The translations under genes were made by a program, and so were the position numbers. Positions 44,937-53,286 of a stretch of 64,000 nt of DNA are shown in pieces (the stretch's first letter is position 1; each line of letters starts with the position of its first letter). The notes beneath the pieces are model-generated. The model saw only the letters and a program-made list of their open reading frames with translations, made no database searches and was not told where the DNA came from. This DNA is from Azospirillum brasilense (GTDB taxonomy: Bacteria > Pseudomonadota > Alphaproteobacteria > Rickettsiales > UBA3002): positions 84,150 through 148,149 of the forward strand of contig QFOX01000001.1 of the NCBI GenBank assembly GCA_003241645.1, read 5' to 3'.

Positions 44937-45653
44937 CTAGTAATAGTCGTTCATGCGGCTGCTGAAGAGCTTCTCGCGCTGGGCGTTGGTCTGCTGCGCG
45001 CGCGAGCTGCCGCCTGCCGTGCTGCCCACGCTGGCGGCCGTGCCCGGGGTGGTGCCGGGTACATAGCTTGCGGTCTTGCTGCCGGTTTTGGGCGCATCGG
45101 CCTCGGTCAGGCGCGGCTGGGTGGTGGTGCTGCTGCCCGTGCCGCTGGTCGCGGTTTTGCTGCCGCCGGCCGTGGACGGTGTTTTGGGCGCATCGGCTTC
45201 GGTCAGGCGCGGCTGGGTGGTCGTGGCGGTGCTTGTGCCGCTTGCCGTGGATTTCGTGCTGCTGGTGCTTTTCTCGCCCGTGCTGGCGTAATTCTTCGCG
45301 GCGTAGCCTGCCAGGCGCTGCGAGCGGGCCGAGGCTGCACTGGCCCATGCCTGGCTTCCGGCCGCCTGCCGCGCTGCACGACTGTAGCCGCCCTTGGCGC
45401 CGCCCGTGCCGCTGCCGATCTCGCGCTGTACGGTGCGAATGGCCTGGCGCTCGTTGGTCGGAATGCGCACGCCGGTGGCGCTGCCTACCGTGTTACTTAC
45501 CTTCTGCAACGCCCCTTTTTCGCTGGATGCTTTACCCGATGTGGCCGCCGATTCCACGGAACGGGCCGTGCTGATGACGCTGCCGATGGATTGGGCGTAG
45601 CTGGCGCTGGCCATGAAGCAAAGGGCGGTCGAGGCCATGAGGATGCGGCGCAT
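44937..45653 (-). CDS. Secreted serine/threonine-rich protein with duplicated motif, unknown
   Basis: The 238-residue protein has a signal peptide (MRRILMASTALCFMASASYA) and a body rich in serine, threonine, alanine and glycine. A 15-residue motif, TTTQPRLTEADAPKT, appears twice (about residues 144-182). ATG 45653 has AAGGAG upstream and is chosen over ATG 45686. The protein is probably extracytoplasmic. Neighbour 44375 is also secreted and low-complexity, but the two are not similar. Confidence 0.72.
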   Translation of the reverse strand: MRRILMASTALCFMASASYAQSIGSVISTARSVESAATSGKASSEKGALQKVSNTVGSATGVRIPTNERQAIRTVQREIGSGTGGAKGGYSRAARQAAGSQAWASAASARSQRLAGYAAKNYASTGEKSTSSTKSTASGTSTATTTQPRLTEADAPKTPSTAGGSKTATSGTGSSTTTQPRLTEADAPKTGSKTASYVPGTTPGTAASVGSTAGGSSRAQQTNAQREKLFSSRMNDYY

Positions 45654-46001
45654 ATGGGTTAACTCCTTAATGAATACAGTCATCAATCTATCGCGTATGT
45701 ATTAATATTAGGTAAAGGGCATGGGTGGCTAAAATTTTAGCAAATTTGGTCGCCGGCGGGGGGGCGTTCCGGCGGCCGGGGAATTGTGACAGTTCGATGA
45801 AGATTGCCTGCATTTCTGCGGATTTTGTTGCTACGGCCTGCCCGAAACCCTACAGTGAAATGGTAAGCGCGCTATGCCAGCCCTTTCGGAACGACCGTCA
45901 CATAATCTTCACAATTCGGGTTAATCTATTAACCAATCATTAGTGAAGATGCGGTATAACGAAGGGAAGAGCGGAAAACGCACAGCATACTGGAGCACTG
46001 G
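45654..46001. other. Divergent intergenic region with two perfect palindromes
   Basis: This 348-base spacer is AT-rich for the window. It contains the 14-base palindrome GCTAAAATTTTAGC (45728-45741) and the inverted pair GGTTAAT/ATTAACC with a two-base centre (45919-45934). These could be operator sites for the genes on either side. TATAAC at 45954 is a possible -10 element for the rightward gene, but no matching -35 element is clear. No gene is evident. Confidence 0.55.
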
Positions 46002-46217
46002 ATGAGCTTAGATATGGATACGGGGATTACATACGCAGGCGGTAGCGCGAGCATCGCATCGTATGGTGGTAACGATAATCCTGCGGTGCGCGCGGCCATG
46101 GCCGCCATGTTCCTGAGCGATTCGCTCCCCAGCCTCAATTTCGCGAAAGCCGACAGCGTGCAGGTGCAAGCCGGCGGTGCGGGCATCACCAATAATGGCG
46201 GCGGCATCGGCATGTAG
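46002..46217 (+). CDS. Hypothetical 71-residue protein
   Basis: The protein is small, glycine- and alanine-rich (GITYAGGSASIASYGG, QVQAGGAGITNNGGGIGM), with no signal peptide or membrane helix. GGAG lies seven bases before the ATG. It is read in the same direction as the next two small genes. I do not recognise it. Confidence 0.6.
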   Translation: MSLDMDTGITYAGGSASIASYGGNDNPAVRAAMAAMFLSDSLPSLNFAKADSVQVQAGGAGITNNGGGIGM

Positions 46218-46306
46218 GCCACGCGCGCCGGAAATCGCGCGAAATTCCTTCCCTTCGAAGTCTTTGAACTTTATAGTGCCCGCCTGAATTGTCACCATGT
46301 CAGGCC

Positions 46307-46669
46307 ATGAATACCACTTGGAAAACCAGTGCATTCTCCCGCAATTCAACTCCCGTGGAGTTGGATGACGCGTTGCTGAATGAAAAAGTCGTTATCTTGC
46401 TGCAAGGCAAGAACGTCTATGGCGACGCTATTTTCACGTATCTGCAACTGACCCTGAAAAGCCTGCAGCAACTGCGCGACAAGATGCGCAAGGCCGAGGA
46501 TTTCATGCCCGCGGAATACGGCACCGTGCTGGCCGCCGGCAAAGGTGAGCCCAGCCCTGAGATGCGCTCGGAAATGGCCGTGACCCACAACATGGTGGAT
46601 GTGCCGAAGCCCAAAGTCGCCCCGCCGCCAAGCTTTGCCGTGCCCCAACCCAAATTGTGGGACGATTAG
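46307..46669 (+). CDS. Hypothetical 120-residue protein
   Basis: A helical, charged protein with VVILLQGKNVYGDAIFTYLQ followed by LTLKSLQQLRDKMRKAEDFM, ending in a proline-rich tail KPKVAPPPSFAVPQPKLWDD. The ATG at 46307 is preferred over 46289 because the leader before it is not conserved-looking. Codon use is like that of the neighbours. Function unknown. Confidence 0.65.
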   Translation: MNTTWKTSAFSRNSTPVELDDALLNEKVVILLQGKNVYGDAIFTYLQLTLKSLQQLRDKMRKAEDFMPAEYGTVLAAGKGEPSPEMRSEMAVTHNMVDVPKPKVAPPPSFAVPQPKLWDD

Positions 46670-46756
46670 CCGCATCGCGCTGCAACGCAGCATGACTCCT
46701 TAACCGTTTATTTACGGGCCTGCCGTATGCTCGGCAGACAGACAGGAGTTTTGGCT

Positions 46757-47059
46757 ATGAACCATATCGCAGATGTGAACGTGCTCAACGCCGTGGTGGA
46801 TGCGCAAGTGTTCGGTGCACGCGGCGAGTGGGAAAAGCACGATACCGGGGCGGGGCACACGGCGTTCGTGAAGCCGATCCACACACGCGATGTGGAGCTG
46901 AAAGCCCGCATTGCCAACCGCTATGACGAGCTGGGTTTCGTACCCAAATTCTTCAGCGAATCCGGCCGCGAATTCGTGGCGCTGGAAAGCGTGAAGCAAA
47001 AGGCCCGCTACAAGAATGTGGAAGAAGCGTTCGTCAGCCAGATCCTGGCAAAACTCTAA
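46757..47059 (+). CDS. Hypothetical 100-residue protein
   Basis: The small soluble protein starts MNHIADVNVLNAVVDAQVFG and contains RIANRYDELGFVPKFFSESG. AGGAG lies nine bases before ATG 46757, a stronger start than 46727. An upstream CTGCCGTATGCTCGGCAG can form a small stem. No family is recognised. Confidence 0.68.
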   Translation: MNHIADVNVLNAVVDAQVFGARGEWEKHDTGAGHTAFVKPIHTRDVELKARIANRYDELGFVPKFFSESGREFVALESVKQKARYKNVEEAFVSQILAKL

Positions 47060-47084
47060 TGGTGGAAGCATGGCGTGCAGTAGC

Positions 47085-47150
47085 ACGCCCCAGCCATGAG
47101 CCCGCGCGAGCGGCGCGAAGCAATCGCACAGTACGTGCGATCTTGCGTAG
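47085..47150. repeat. Family B palindromic repeat (intergenic)
   Basis: AGCCATGAGCCCGCGCGAGC leads to the palindrome ATCGCACAGTACGTGCGAT followed by CTTGCGTAG. Most of it matches 3901-3966 and 37126-37193. It lies between the 46757 gene and convergent dapB. Confidence 0.8.
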
Positions 47151-47162
47151 CCACAAAATACC

Positions 47163-47975
47163 CTAAAACTTTACCACGTCGCGCATGGTGTAGAAGCCAT
47201 TCGGCTTGGCGGCGGCCCATTCCGCGGCGACCAATGCACCGCGCGCGAAAATATCGCGGTTGCTGGCTTTGTGCGAAAGCTCCAGCCGTTCGCCGGCGGT
47301 GGCGAACACCACCGTGTGGTCGCCCACCACGTCGCCGCCGCGCAGGGTGGCAAAGCCGATCTCGCCGGGGTGGCGCGCACCGGTGTGCCCGTCGCGCGAT
47401 TTCACCCACACATCATGCAGGTTCACGCCACGGCCGCGAGCGGCGGCCTCGCCTAGCGCCAGCGCGGTGCCCGAGGGTGCGTCCACCTTGTGCTTGTGGT
47501 GCATTTCCACGATCTCGATATCGGTCTCGATGGGGCCGAGCTTCGCGCTCGTATGCTCCACCAGCGCCATCAGCAGGTTCACGCCCACGCTCATGTTCGC
47601 CGACCAGATGATGCGGGCCGATTCACCGGCGCGGATGAGCGCTTCTTTTTGCGCGCTGCTTAAGCCGGTGGTGCCGGATACCAGAATTTTTCCACCGCTG
47701 GCGGCCAGCGCTGCAAGGCCGATTGCGTGTTCGGGGGCCGAGAAATCGATCACCGCATCGGCGCGGGCGTAAAGCTCGGCGGCGGTCTGCACGGTCAGGC
47801 CATTGGCAAAGCTGATGCCGGCATGTTCGAACTGGCTTTCCGCCAGCGACTGGCTGCCCGGGCGAATGCCGGCGGCCACCAGCTCCAGCGTGGGGTGGGT
47901 GGAGAGCGCGCGGATCAGCGCAATGCCCATGCGACCGGTGGCGCCGGAGATCGCGACTTTTAATGGAACTGTCAT
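47163..47975 (-). CDS. dapB: 4-hydroxy-tetrahydrodipicolinate reductase
   Basis: DapB makes tetrahydrodipicolinate for lysine and meso-diaminopimelate. The 270-residue protein has the nucleotide-binding ISGATGRMGIALI, the mid-chain IVEMHHKHKVDAPSGTALAL catalytic motif, and SANMSVGVNLLMALVE. The ATG at 47975 gives the normal length. A family B repeat follows its stop. Confidence 0.97.
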   Translation of the reverse strand: MTVPLKVAISGATGRMGIALIRALSTHPTLELVAAGIRPGSQSLAESQFEHAGISFANGLTVQTAAELYARADAVIDFSAPEHAIGLAALAASGGKILVSGTTGLSSAQKEALIRAGESARIIWSANMSVGVNLLMALVEHTSAKLGPIETDIEIVEMHHKHKVDAPSGTALALGEAAARGRGVNLHDVWVKSRDGHTGARHPGEIGFATLRGGDVVGDHTVVFATAGERLELSHKASNRDIFARGALVAAEWAAAKPNGFYTMRDVVKF

Positions 47976-48042
47976 ACACCCTCGCTGCAATTTCGGCTTT
48001 AGCTAAGCCAAACCGTGCGCAATTGCAAAGCAAAGAGGGGTT

Positions 48043-48441
48043 ATGGCGGCCTACCCGGGGGATATTCGTTCCACTGTCATTGGGATTCACGAGCCATCGG
48101 CGCGGGTGAAGCTGTTCGGCCAGGGCGTGAGCGGCTGGAAGCGCGGCACGCTGGAGAACGACATGGGCGTGGAGCCGTTGCCCACCTACGCGTGCGTGGG
48201 CAGCCGCCGCACGGGCACGCATGTGACCGCCGAGCTGTACGAGGACATGATCGGCCTGCTGTGGGATGAATTCGGCATCAACCCGCTGGTGTCGCACTGG
48301 AACAAGGATCATTACACCATCACCCTTGATAAGGGCGCGATGGAGCGGCTGCAGGAGCGGGGCCTTGGCCGCGATGGCGGCGGGCAATTGCTGGATATCA
48401 ACGACGCGCCGGTGCGCCTGCGTTCCGGGCAGGGGCGCTGA
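48043..48441 (+). CDS. Hypothetical 132-residue protein
   Basis: Predicted soluble protein starting MAAYPGDIRSTVIGIHE and containing KLFGQGVSGWKRGTL, GTHVTAELYEDMIGLLWDEF and SHWNKDHYTITL. No signal or membrane helix. It is followed four bases later by another unknown gene in the same direction. I do not recognise it. Confidence 0.65.
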   Translation: MAAYPGDIRSTVIGIHEPSARVKLFGQGVSGWKRGTLENDMGVEPLPTYACVGSRRTGTHVTAELYEDMIGLLWDEFGINPLVSHWNKDHYTITLDKGAMERLQERGLGRDGGGQLLDINDAPVRLRSGQGR

Positions 48442-48445
48442 GAGT

Positions 48446-48811
48446 ATGGCGCTGCCCGGCACATTCGTCACCAGCGTGGTCGAGATGGATGCCTGGCAGA
48501 TCCAGCGCCGCCTGTTCCCGACGGGGCTGAGCCGCTGGCAGCTGCAGGCGCAGGGCAATGCGGGCAGCTATGTGTGCTACGTGAAGCCCTTCGCCGATGA
48601 GGATATCAACCAGCTGCGCTGGAAAGTGGGGCAGTTCATGCGTGACCGGGTGGGCGTGAGCGCGCAGGTGAAATTCAGCATCCACCGGCAGGTCATGGTG
48701 GAGATCACCCCGGCGGATTACGAGCAGCTGAAGCAGCACGAGCGCGAGCTGCGCAAAACGCGCTACCGCATGGAGCGCGGCAGCTACGAGGCATGGTCGC
48801 CGGATCGCTAG
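48446..48811 (+). CDS. Hypothetical 121-residue protein
   Basis: Predicted soluble protein starting MALPGTFVTSVVEMDAWQIQ, with INQLRWKVGQFMRDRVGVS and a charged helical end EQLKQHERELRKTRYRMERG. The longer frame from 48266 runs over the upstream gene and is rejected. It probably forms an operon with the 48043 gene. It ends three bases before the stop of convergent dnaJ. Confidence 0.65.
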   Translation: MALPGTFVTSVVEMDAWQIQRRLFPTGLSRWQLQAQGNAGSYVCYVKPFADEDINQLRWKVGQFMRDRVGVSAQVKFSIHRQVMVEITPADYEQLKQHERELRKTRYRMERGSYEAWSPDR

Positions 48812-48814
48812 GCG

Positions 48815-49978
48815 CTATTCTTTCAGGTCTTCCCAGAATTCTTTGACGCGGCTGAAGAACGAATCCGACGCGGGGCTGGTGGTCTTCGCATCTGCCGATT
48901 TTTCGAATTCCTTGAGCAATTCTTTTTGCTTCTTGCTCAGGTTCACCGGCGTTTCAACCTGCACTTCAATGTACATGTCGCCGCGCGCCGAGCTGCGCAG
49001 CACGCTCATGCCCTTGCCCTTGAGGCGGAACTGGTGGCCGGTTTGCGTGCCTTCGGGGATGTTCACTTTCACGCGCCCGCCATCGATCGTGGGCACTTCC
49101 ACCTGCCCGCCCAGCGAGGCGGTGGCGAACGGAAGCGGCACGCTGCAATAGATGTTCGCGCCGTCGCGGCGGAAGATCTTATGCGGCTTGATGGACAGGA
49201 AAATATACAGGTCGCCCGCCTGCCCACCGCGGAAGCCCGCTTCGCCTTCGCCGGTCAGGCGAATGCGCGTGCCTTCTTCCACCCCGGCAGGGATGCTGAC
49301 GCTGAGCGATTTTTCTTTGCGCACCCGGCCCGAGCCCGCGCAGTTCTTGCAGGGATTCTTGATGACCTTGCCGGTGCCGTGGCAGCTGCTGCAGGCGCGC
49401 TCCACGGTGAAGAAGCCCTGCTGCATGCGCACCGCGCCGCGCCCGCCGCAGGTGCTGCAGGTCTCCGAGCTGGTGCCCTTCTCGGCGCCGCTGCCGTCGC
49501 ATGGCTCGCAGGTGGCCGAAGTGGTGACCTTGATGGTCTGCTGCTTGCCTTTGAAGGCGTCTTCCAGCGTAATGTCGAGGTTGTAGCGCAGGTCGTTGCC
49601 GCGCGCCGCCGCGCTTTGCGGGGCCTGCCGCCCGCCACCACCACCGCCGCGGCGCTGGCCGGTGAACTCGCCGAACAGGTCTTCGAAAATGTCGGAGAAG
49701 CTGCCGGAGAAATCAAACCCCGCCGCACCCGCGCCGCCACCGCCGCCCATGCCGCCGGTGAAGGCGTCATGCCCGAAACGGTCATAGGCCGCGCGCTTCT
49801 GCGCGTCCTTCAGCACATCGTAGGCTTCGTTGATGGATTTGAACTTTTTCTCGGCCTCGGCATCGCCCTGATTCTTGTCGGGGTGATATTGCATGGCGAG
49901 TTTGCGATAAGCTTTCTTGAGCTCATCTTCGTTCGCGCCTTTGACAACGCCAAGTATGCTGTAATAATCTTCGGCCAT
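48815..49978 (-). CDS. dnaJ: Chaperone protein DnaJ
   Basis: DnaJ stimulates DnaK ATPase. The 387-residue type I protein has the J-domain (MAEDYYSILGVV, AMQYHPDKNQGD), a glycine/phenylalanine region, four CxxCxGxG zinc repeats (CEPCDGSG, CSTCGGRG, CSSCHGTG, CKNCAGSG) and the C-terminal substrate domain. ATG 49978 gives the standard start. It lies downstream of dnaK, with a family D repeat and a terminator in the gap, so it may be expressed from its own promoter. Confidence 0.97.
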   Translation of the reverse strand: MAEDYYSILGVVKGANEDELKKAYRKLAMQYHPDKNQGDAEAEKKFKSINEAYDVLKDAQKRAAYDRFGHDAFTGGMGGGGGAGAAGFDFSGSFSDIFEDLFGEFTGQRRGGGGGGRQAPQSAAARGNDLRYNLDITLEDAFKGKQQTIKVTTSATCEPCDGSGAEKGTSSETCSTCGGRGAVRMQQGFFTVERACSSCHGTGKVIKNPCKNCAGSGRVRKEKSLSVSIPAGVEEGTRIRLTGEGEAGFRGGQAGDLYIFLSIKPHKIFRRDGANIYCSVPLPFATASLGGQVEVPTIDGGRVKVNIPEGTQTGHQFRLKGKGMSVLRSSARGDMYIEVQVETPVNLSKKQKELLKEFEKSADAKTTSPASDSFFSRVKEFWEDLKE

Positions 49979-49991
49979 CCGCTTCCTCAAA

Positions 49992-50080
49992 CGTCATTGC
50001 GAACAAAGTGTGAAGCGATCCAGTCGTGAGCGCCAATGAGGCTTCTGGATTGCCGCGTCGCTTTGCTCCTCGCAATGACG
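49992..50080. repeat. GTCATTGCGAG-type palindromic repeat, family D
   Basis: The ends CGTCATTGCGA and TCGCAATGACG are perfect inverted copies. Inside are facing GATCCAG and CTGGATTGC words. It lies in the dnaK-dnaJ gap, between the dnaK terminator and the dnaJ start. Confidence 0.85.
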
Positions 50081-50110
50081 ATAAAATGCCTGCATCATGT
50101 AGGGGATGTT

Positions 50111-50150
50111 TTAAAAAGAGTCGAGGGCCGAATTTGCATCCGGCCCTCGG
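50111..50150 (-). terminator. Terminator of dnaK
   Basis: On the minus strand CGAGGGCCG and CGGCCCTCG form a nine-base stem with a 10-base loop, followed by ACTCTTTTT. It lies just beyond the dnaK stop (50155) and should separate dnaK from dnaJ. Confidence 0.88.
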
Positions 50151-50154
50151 GCTT

Positions 50155-52077
50155 TTAGTTCTTTTTGTCGTCGTCGGAAACTTCCTCGAACGTTGCATCC
50201 ACCACGTCACCATCCGCCGTGGGGGCATCCGGTGCCTGGGCGGTCGCGCCTGCGGTGTCGCCGCCGGTCGATTGCTGCGCCTTGTAGATGGCCTCGCCCA
50301 GCTTCATCAGCGATTGGGTGAGTGCTTCGGTCTTGGCTTCGATCTCTGCCTTGTTGGCCGATTCCAGCACCTCGCGGGTGGCTTTCACGTCGGCTTCGAT
50401 GGCGGATTTTTCCGCCTCGCCCACGAGGTTGCCATGCTCGCGCAGGTTCTTCTCGGCCTCATGCACCAGCGACTCGGCTTTGTTGCGGGCTTCGATCAGC
50501 GCGCGCTTTTCCTTGTCGGCGGCAGCATTCGCCTCGGCTTCCTTCACCATTTTATTGATGTCGTCGTCCGAAAGACCGCCGCTGGCCTGAATGCGGATCT
50601 GCTGCTCTTTGTTGGTGGCCTTGTCCTTCGCCGACACGTTCACGATGCCGTTGGCGTCGATGTCGAAGGTCACTTCCACCTGCGGCATGCCGCGCGGTGC
50701 GGGCGGAATGCCCACCAGGTCGAACTGGCCGAGTATTTTGTTGTCGGCCGCCATTTCACGCTCGCCCTGGAACACGCGGATGGTCACGGCCGTCTGGTTG
50801 TCGTCGGCGGTCGAGAAGGTCTGCGATTTCTTGGTCGGAATGGTGGTGTTGCGGTCGATCAGGCGGGTGAACACGCCACCGAGCGTTTCGATGCCCAGCG
50901 ACAGCGGGGTCACGTCGAGCAGCAGCACGTCCTTCACTTCGCCTTTCAGTACGCCGCCCTGGATGGCCGCGCCGATGGCGACCACCTCATCCGGGTTCAC
51001 GCCGCGGTGCGGGTCCTTGCCGAAGAAGTTCTTCACCACGTCGATCACTTTGGGCATGCGGGTCATGCCGCCCACAAGGATCACCTCGTCGATCTGGTTG
51101 GCGTTGAGGCCTGCATCTTTCAGCGCCTTTTTGCAGGGCTCGATGGTGCGTTCGATCAGGTCTTCCACCAGCGATTCCAGCTTGGCGCGCGTCAGCTTGA
51201 TGTTGAGGTGCTTCGGCCCGTTCGCATCCGCCGTGATGAACGGCTCGTTGATGTCGGTCTGCTGGGTGCTGGAAAGCTCGATCTTGGCTTTCTCTGCTGC
51301 GCTTTTCAGGCGTTGCAGGGCCATGCTGTCCTTGCGCAGGTCGATGCCTTCGGCCTTCTTGAATTCCTCGGCGAGGTAATCCAGCAGGCGCATGTCGAAA
51401 TCTTCCCCACCGAGGAAGGTATCGCCGTTGGTCGATTTCACTTCGAACACGCCATCGCCGATCTCGAGGATGGATACGTCGAACGTACCGCCGCCCAGAT
51501 CGTACACGGCGATGGTCTGGCCGTCCTTCTTCTCGAAACCATAGGCAAGAGCAGCCGCCGTCGGCTCGTTGATGATGCGCAGCACGTTGAGGCCCGCGAT
51601 CTTGCCCGCGTCTTTGGTGGCCTGGCGCTGGGCGTCGTTGAAGTAGGCCGGCACGGTGATCACCGCGTCGCTCACTTTTTCGCCAAGGTAGTTCTCGGCG
51701 GTTTCTTTCATTTTCTGCAGGGTGAAGGCCGAAACCTGGCTGGGCGAATATTTCTCCCCGCGGGCCTCGACCCATGCGTCGCCGCCATCGGCGCGCACGA
51801 TCTTGTAGGGCACCTGCTTGATGTCTTTCTGCGTGGTCGGATCATCGAAGGTGCGGCCGATCAGGCGCTTCACCGCGAAGATGGTGTTCTCCGGGTTGGT
51901 CACGGCCTGGCGCTTGGCAGGCTGGCCCACAAGGCGCTCGTTATCGTTCGTGAATGCTACGATGCTGGGGGTGGTGCGCACGCCTTCGGCGTTCTCGATC
52001 ACCTTGGCGCTGCCGCCTTCCATGATGGCCACGCAGGAGTTGGTGGTACCCAGATCGATCCCAATTACTTTTGCCAT
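50155..52077 (-). CDS. dnaK: Chaperone protein DnaK (Hsp70)
   Basis: The 640-residue Hsp70 has IGIDLGTTNSCVAIMEG at the start, the phosphate-loop AVYDLGGGTFDVSILEI, ILVGGMTRMPKV and the adenosine motif, then the substrate domain (LLLDVTPLSLGIETLGGVFT) and a lid ending in EEVSDDDKKN. Length and motifs are canonical. An RpoH-type promoter candidate lies 53-80 bases upstream. Confidence 0.98.
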   Translation of the reverse strand: MAKVIGIDLGTTNSCVAIMEGGSAKVIENAEGVRTTPSIVAFTNDNERLVGQPAKRQAVTNPENTIFAVKRLIGRTFDDPTTQKDIKQVPYKIVRADGGDAWVEARGEKYSPSQVSAFTLQKMKETAENYLGEKVSDAVITVPAYFNDAQRQATKDAGKIAGLNVLRIINEPTAAALAYGFEKKDGQTIAVYDLGGGTFDVSILEIGDGVFEVKSTNGDTFLGGEDFDMRLLDYLAEEFKKAEGIDLRKDSMALQRLKSAAEKAKIELSSTQQTDINEPFITADANGPKHLNIKLTRAKLESLVEDLIERTIEPCKKALKDAGLNANQIDEVILVGGMTRMPKVIDVVKNFFGKDPHRGVNPDEVVAIGAAIQGGVLKGEVKDVLLLDVTPLSLGIETLGGVFTRLIDRNTTIPTKKSQTFSTADDNQTAVTIRVFQGEREMAADNKILGQFDLVGIPPAPRGMPQVEVTFDIDANGIVNVSAKDKATNKEQQIRIQASGGLSDDDINKMVKEAEANAAADKEKRALIEARNKAESLVHEAEKNLREHGNLVGEAEKSAIEADVKATREVLESANKAEIEAKTEALTQSLMKLGEAIYKAQQSTGGDTAGATAQAPDAPTADGDVVDATFEEVSDDDKKN

Positions 52078-52129
52078 AGTCTGTATTTCCTCTTCTTTTA
52101 GCCCGCCTTTCCCGGCGGTACGAAGGGGT

Positions 52130-52157
52130 AAATAAGGGATATTCGTCCAAGTGCAAG
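52130..52157 (-). promoter_or_regulatory. Candidate RpoH-dependent promoter upstream of dnaK
   Basis: Read on the minus strand, CTTGCA (52152-52157) is followed after 14 bases by CCTTATTT (52130-52137). Alphaproteobacterial heat-shock promoters have CTTG, 16-18 bases, then CYTAT-T, which this fits from CTTG onward. The distance to the dnaK ATG is suitable, and rpoH is in this window. Assignment is by pattern only. Confidence 0.6.
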
Positions 52158-52194
52158 AGCGTAGATGACCAAAATGTCATGGATGGGAATAACC

Positions 52195-53172
52195 CTACAG
52201 CGAAGGCAGGCAAACCCCCAGCGTGGTGCGGGTGCCATTGAAGCAGCTGGAAAGCGCCACGCCCGTGAACCCGGCGCGCACGTTGGTCACGTTCACCGAA
52301 AGCCCGGCAAGCGTGACCAGCGCCGGGGCTTCGCAGCCGATGCCCCAGTTCACGGTGCCCGCCGTGCAGTTGGCGGGCAGGGCAGGAGCGCGTTCGGCCA
52401 TCACCAGCATATCGTCGTTGAATTGGGGGGTGGTGCGGTCTGTGGCGGCGCTGGGCACGGCGCTCGTGTAATACACGGCATCCTGCGTGTCGCAGTTCTG
52501 TTTGTCCGTGCGCCAGATGGCGGCGTCCATCGCTTCGCTGTCGCAGGTGCGCAGGGGGCCGCTATAGCTAAGCGGGCTGGCGCCCAGCGCCGATGCGCCA
52601 TGGCTCAGCACCACGTAGGCGGCCTGGCTGGTGGCGGTCGTGTAGCTGAGGGGCGTGCCTTCGCGCAGGGTGATGCCGCCCGTGTTGGTAGTTAGTGCAT
52701 AGCCGGTGGTGCTGGTGAGCGATTCGGTCACGGCGTAGGTGAATTTGTTGCCCCAGCAATCGGCGGCCCATTCGGTCTGCATGCGCAGGGTGCCATGGGG
52801 CAACGCGCCGATGAGCACCGGCTTCACCCCCGCCACCCGGTGGATGCTCGTGTCCGTGCCGGTGGCGACTTCATGGCCATAGAGCGGCGCGCTGGTGCTG
52901 GTGCTGCGGCTGGCGGGCAGCGGCAGGCGACCATAGCGCTGGGTGTAGCGCTCGAGCGCGGTATTTATTTCGGTCATGGCGGTCTGGGTGCGCAGTGCGC
53001 AGTCCACTTGCTGGGCGGTCTCAAACGCTTCCACGCTGAATCCGCACATCAGCGCCACCAGCATGACGCAGACGCTCAGCTCGACCAGACTGAACCCGCC
53101 CCGCAAAGCACAACTTTTGCGGGTATTGAAAATTGGCAGCACTTCGCCGCCGGTGGTTGGCGACGGCTTCAT
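52195..53172 (-). CDS. Large pseudopilin with one C-terminal cysteine module
   Basis: The 325-residue protein has a prepilin signal after a ~26-residue leader: GGFSLVELSVCVMLVALM. The N-terminal extracellular part has the cluster block LIGALPHGTLRMQTEWAADCWGNKFTYAVT and YVVLSHGASALGASPL. The C-terminal ~55 residues are one copy of the cysteine module (CTAGTVNWGIGCEAPALVTL to GVC). GGAGGAG lies six bases before the ATG. It is the last gene of the minus-strand pseudopilin cluster. Confidence 0.85.
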   Translation of the reverse strand: MKPSPTTGGEVLPIFNTRKSCALRGGFSLVELSVCVMLVALMCGFSVEAFETAQQVDCALRTQTAMTEINTALERYTQRYGRLPLPASRSTSTSAPLYGHEVATGTDTSIHRVAGVKPVLIGALPHGTLRMQTEWAADCWGNKFTYAVTESLTSTTGYALTTNTGGITLREGTPLSYTTATSQAAYVVLSHGASALGASPLSYSGPLRTCDSEAMDAAIWRTDKQNCDTQDAVYYTSAVPSAATDRTTPQFNDDMLVMAERAPALPANCTAGTVNWGIGCEAPALVTLAGLSVNVTNVRAGFTGVALSSCFNGTRTTLGVCLPSL

Positions 53173-53286
53173 CGCGCACTCCTCCGGTTAGGCTCCTCAC
53201 CACTGACCTTATCGGCAATTGATTAAAATACAACTAAGGATTGTATTCGTGGGCCATAAAAAACGAAACATATGCCCGGTGTGGCC

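Noticed and set aside
50026..52101. Very long plus-strand frame opposite dnaK
   Set aside because: Antisense to an unmistakable dnaK. Long antisense frames opposite dnaK are a well-known artefact of its codon pattern.
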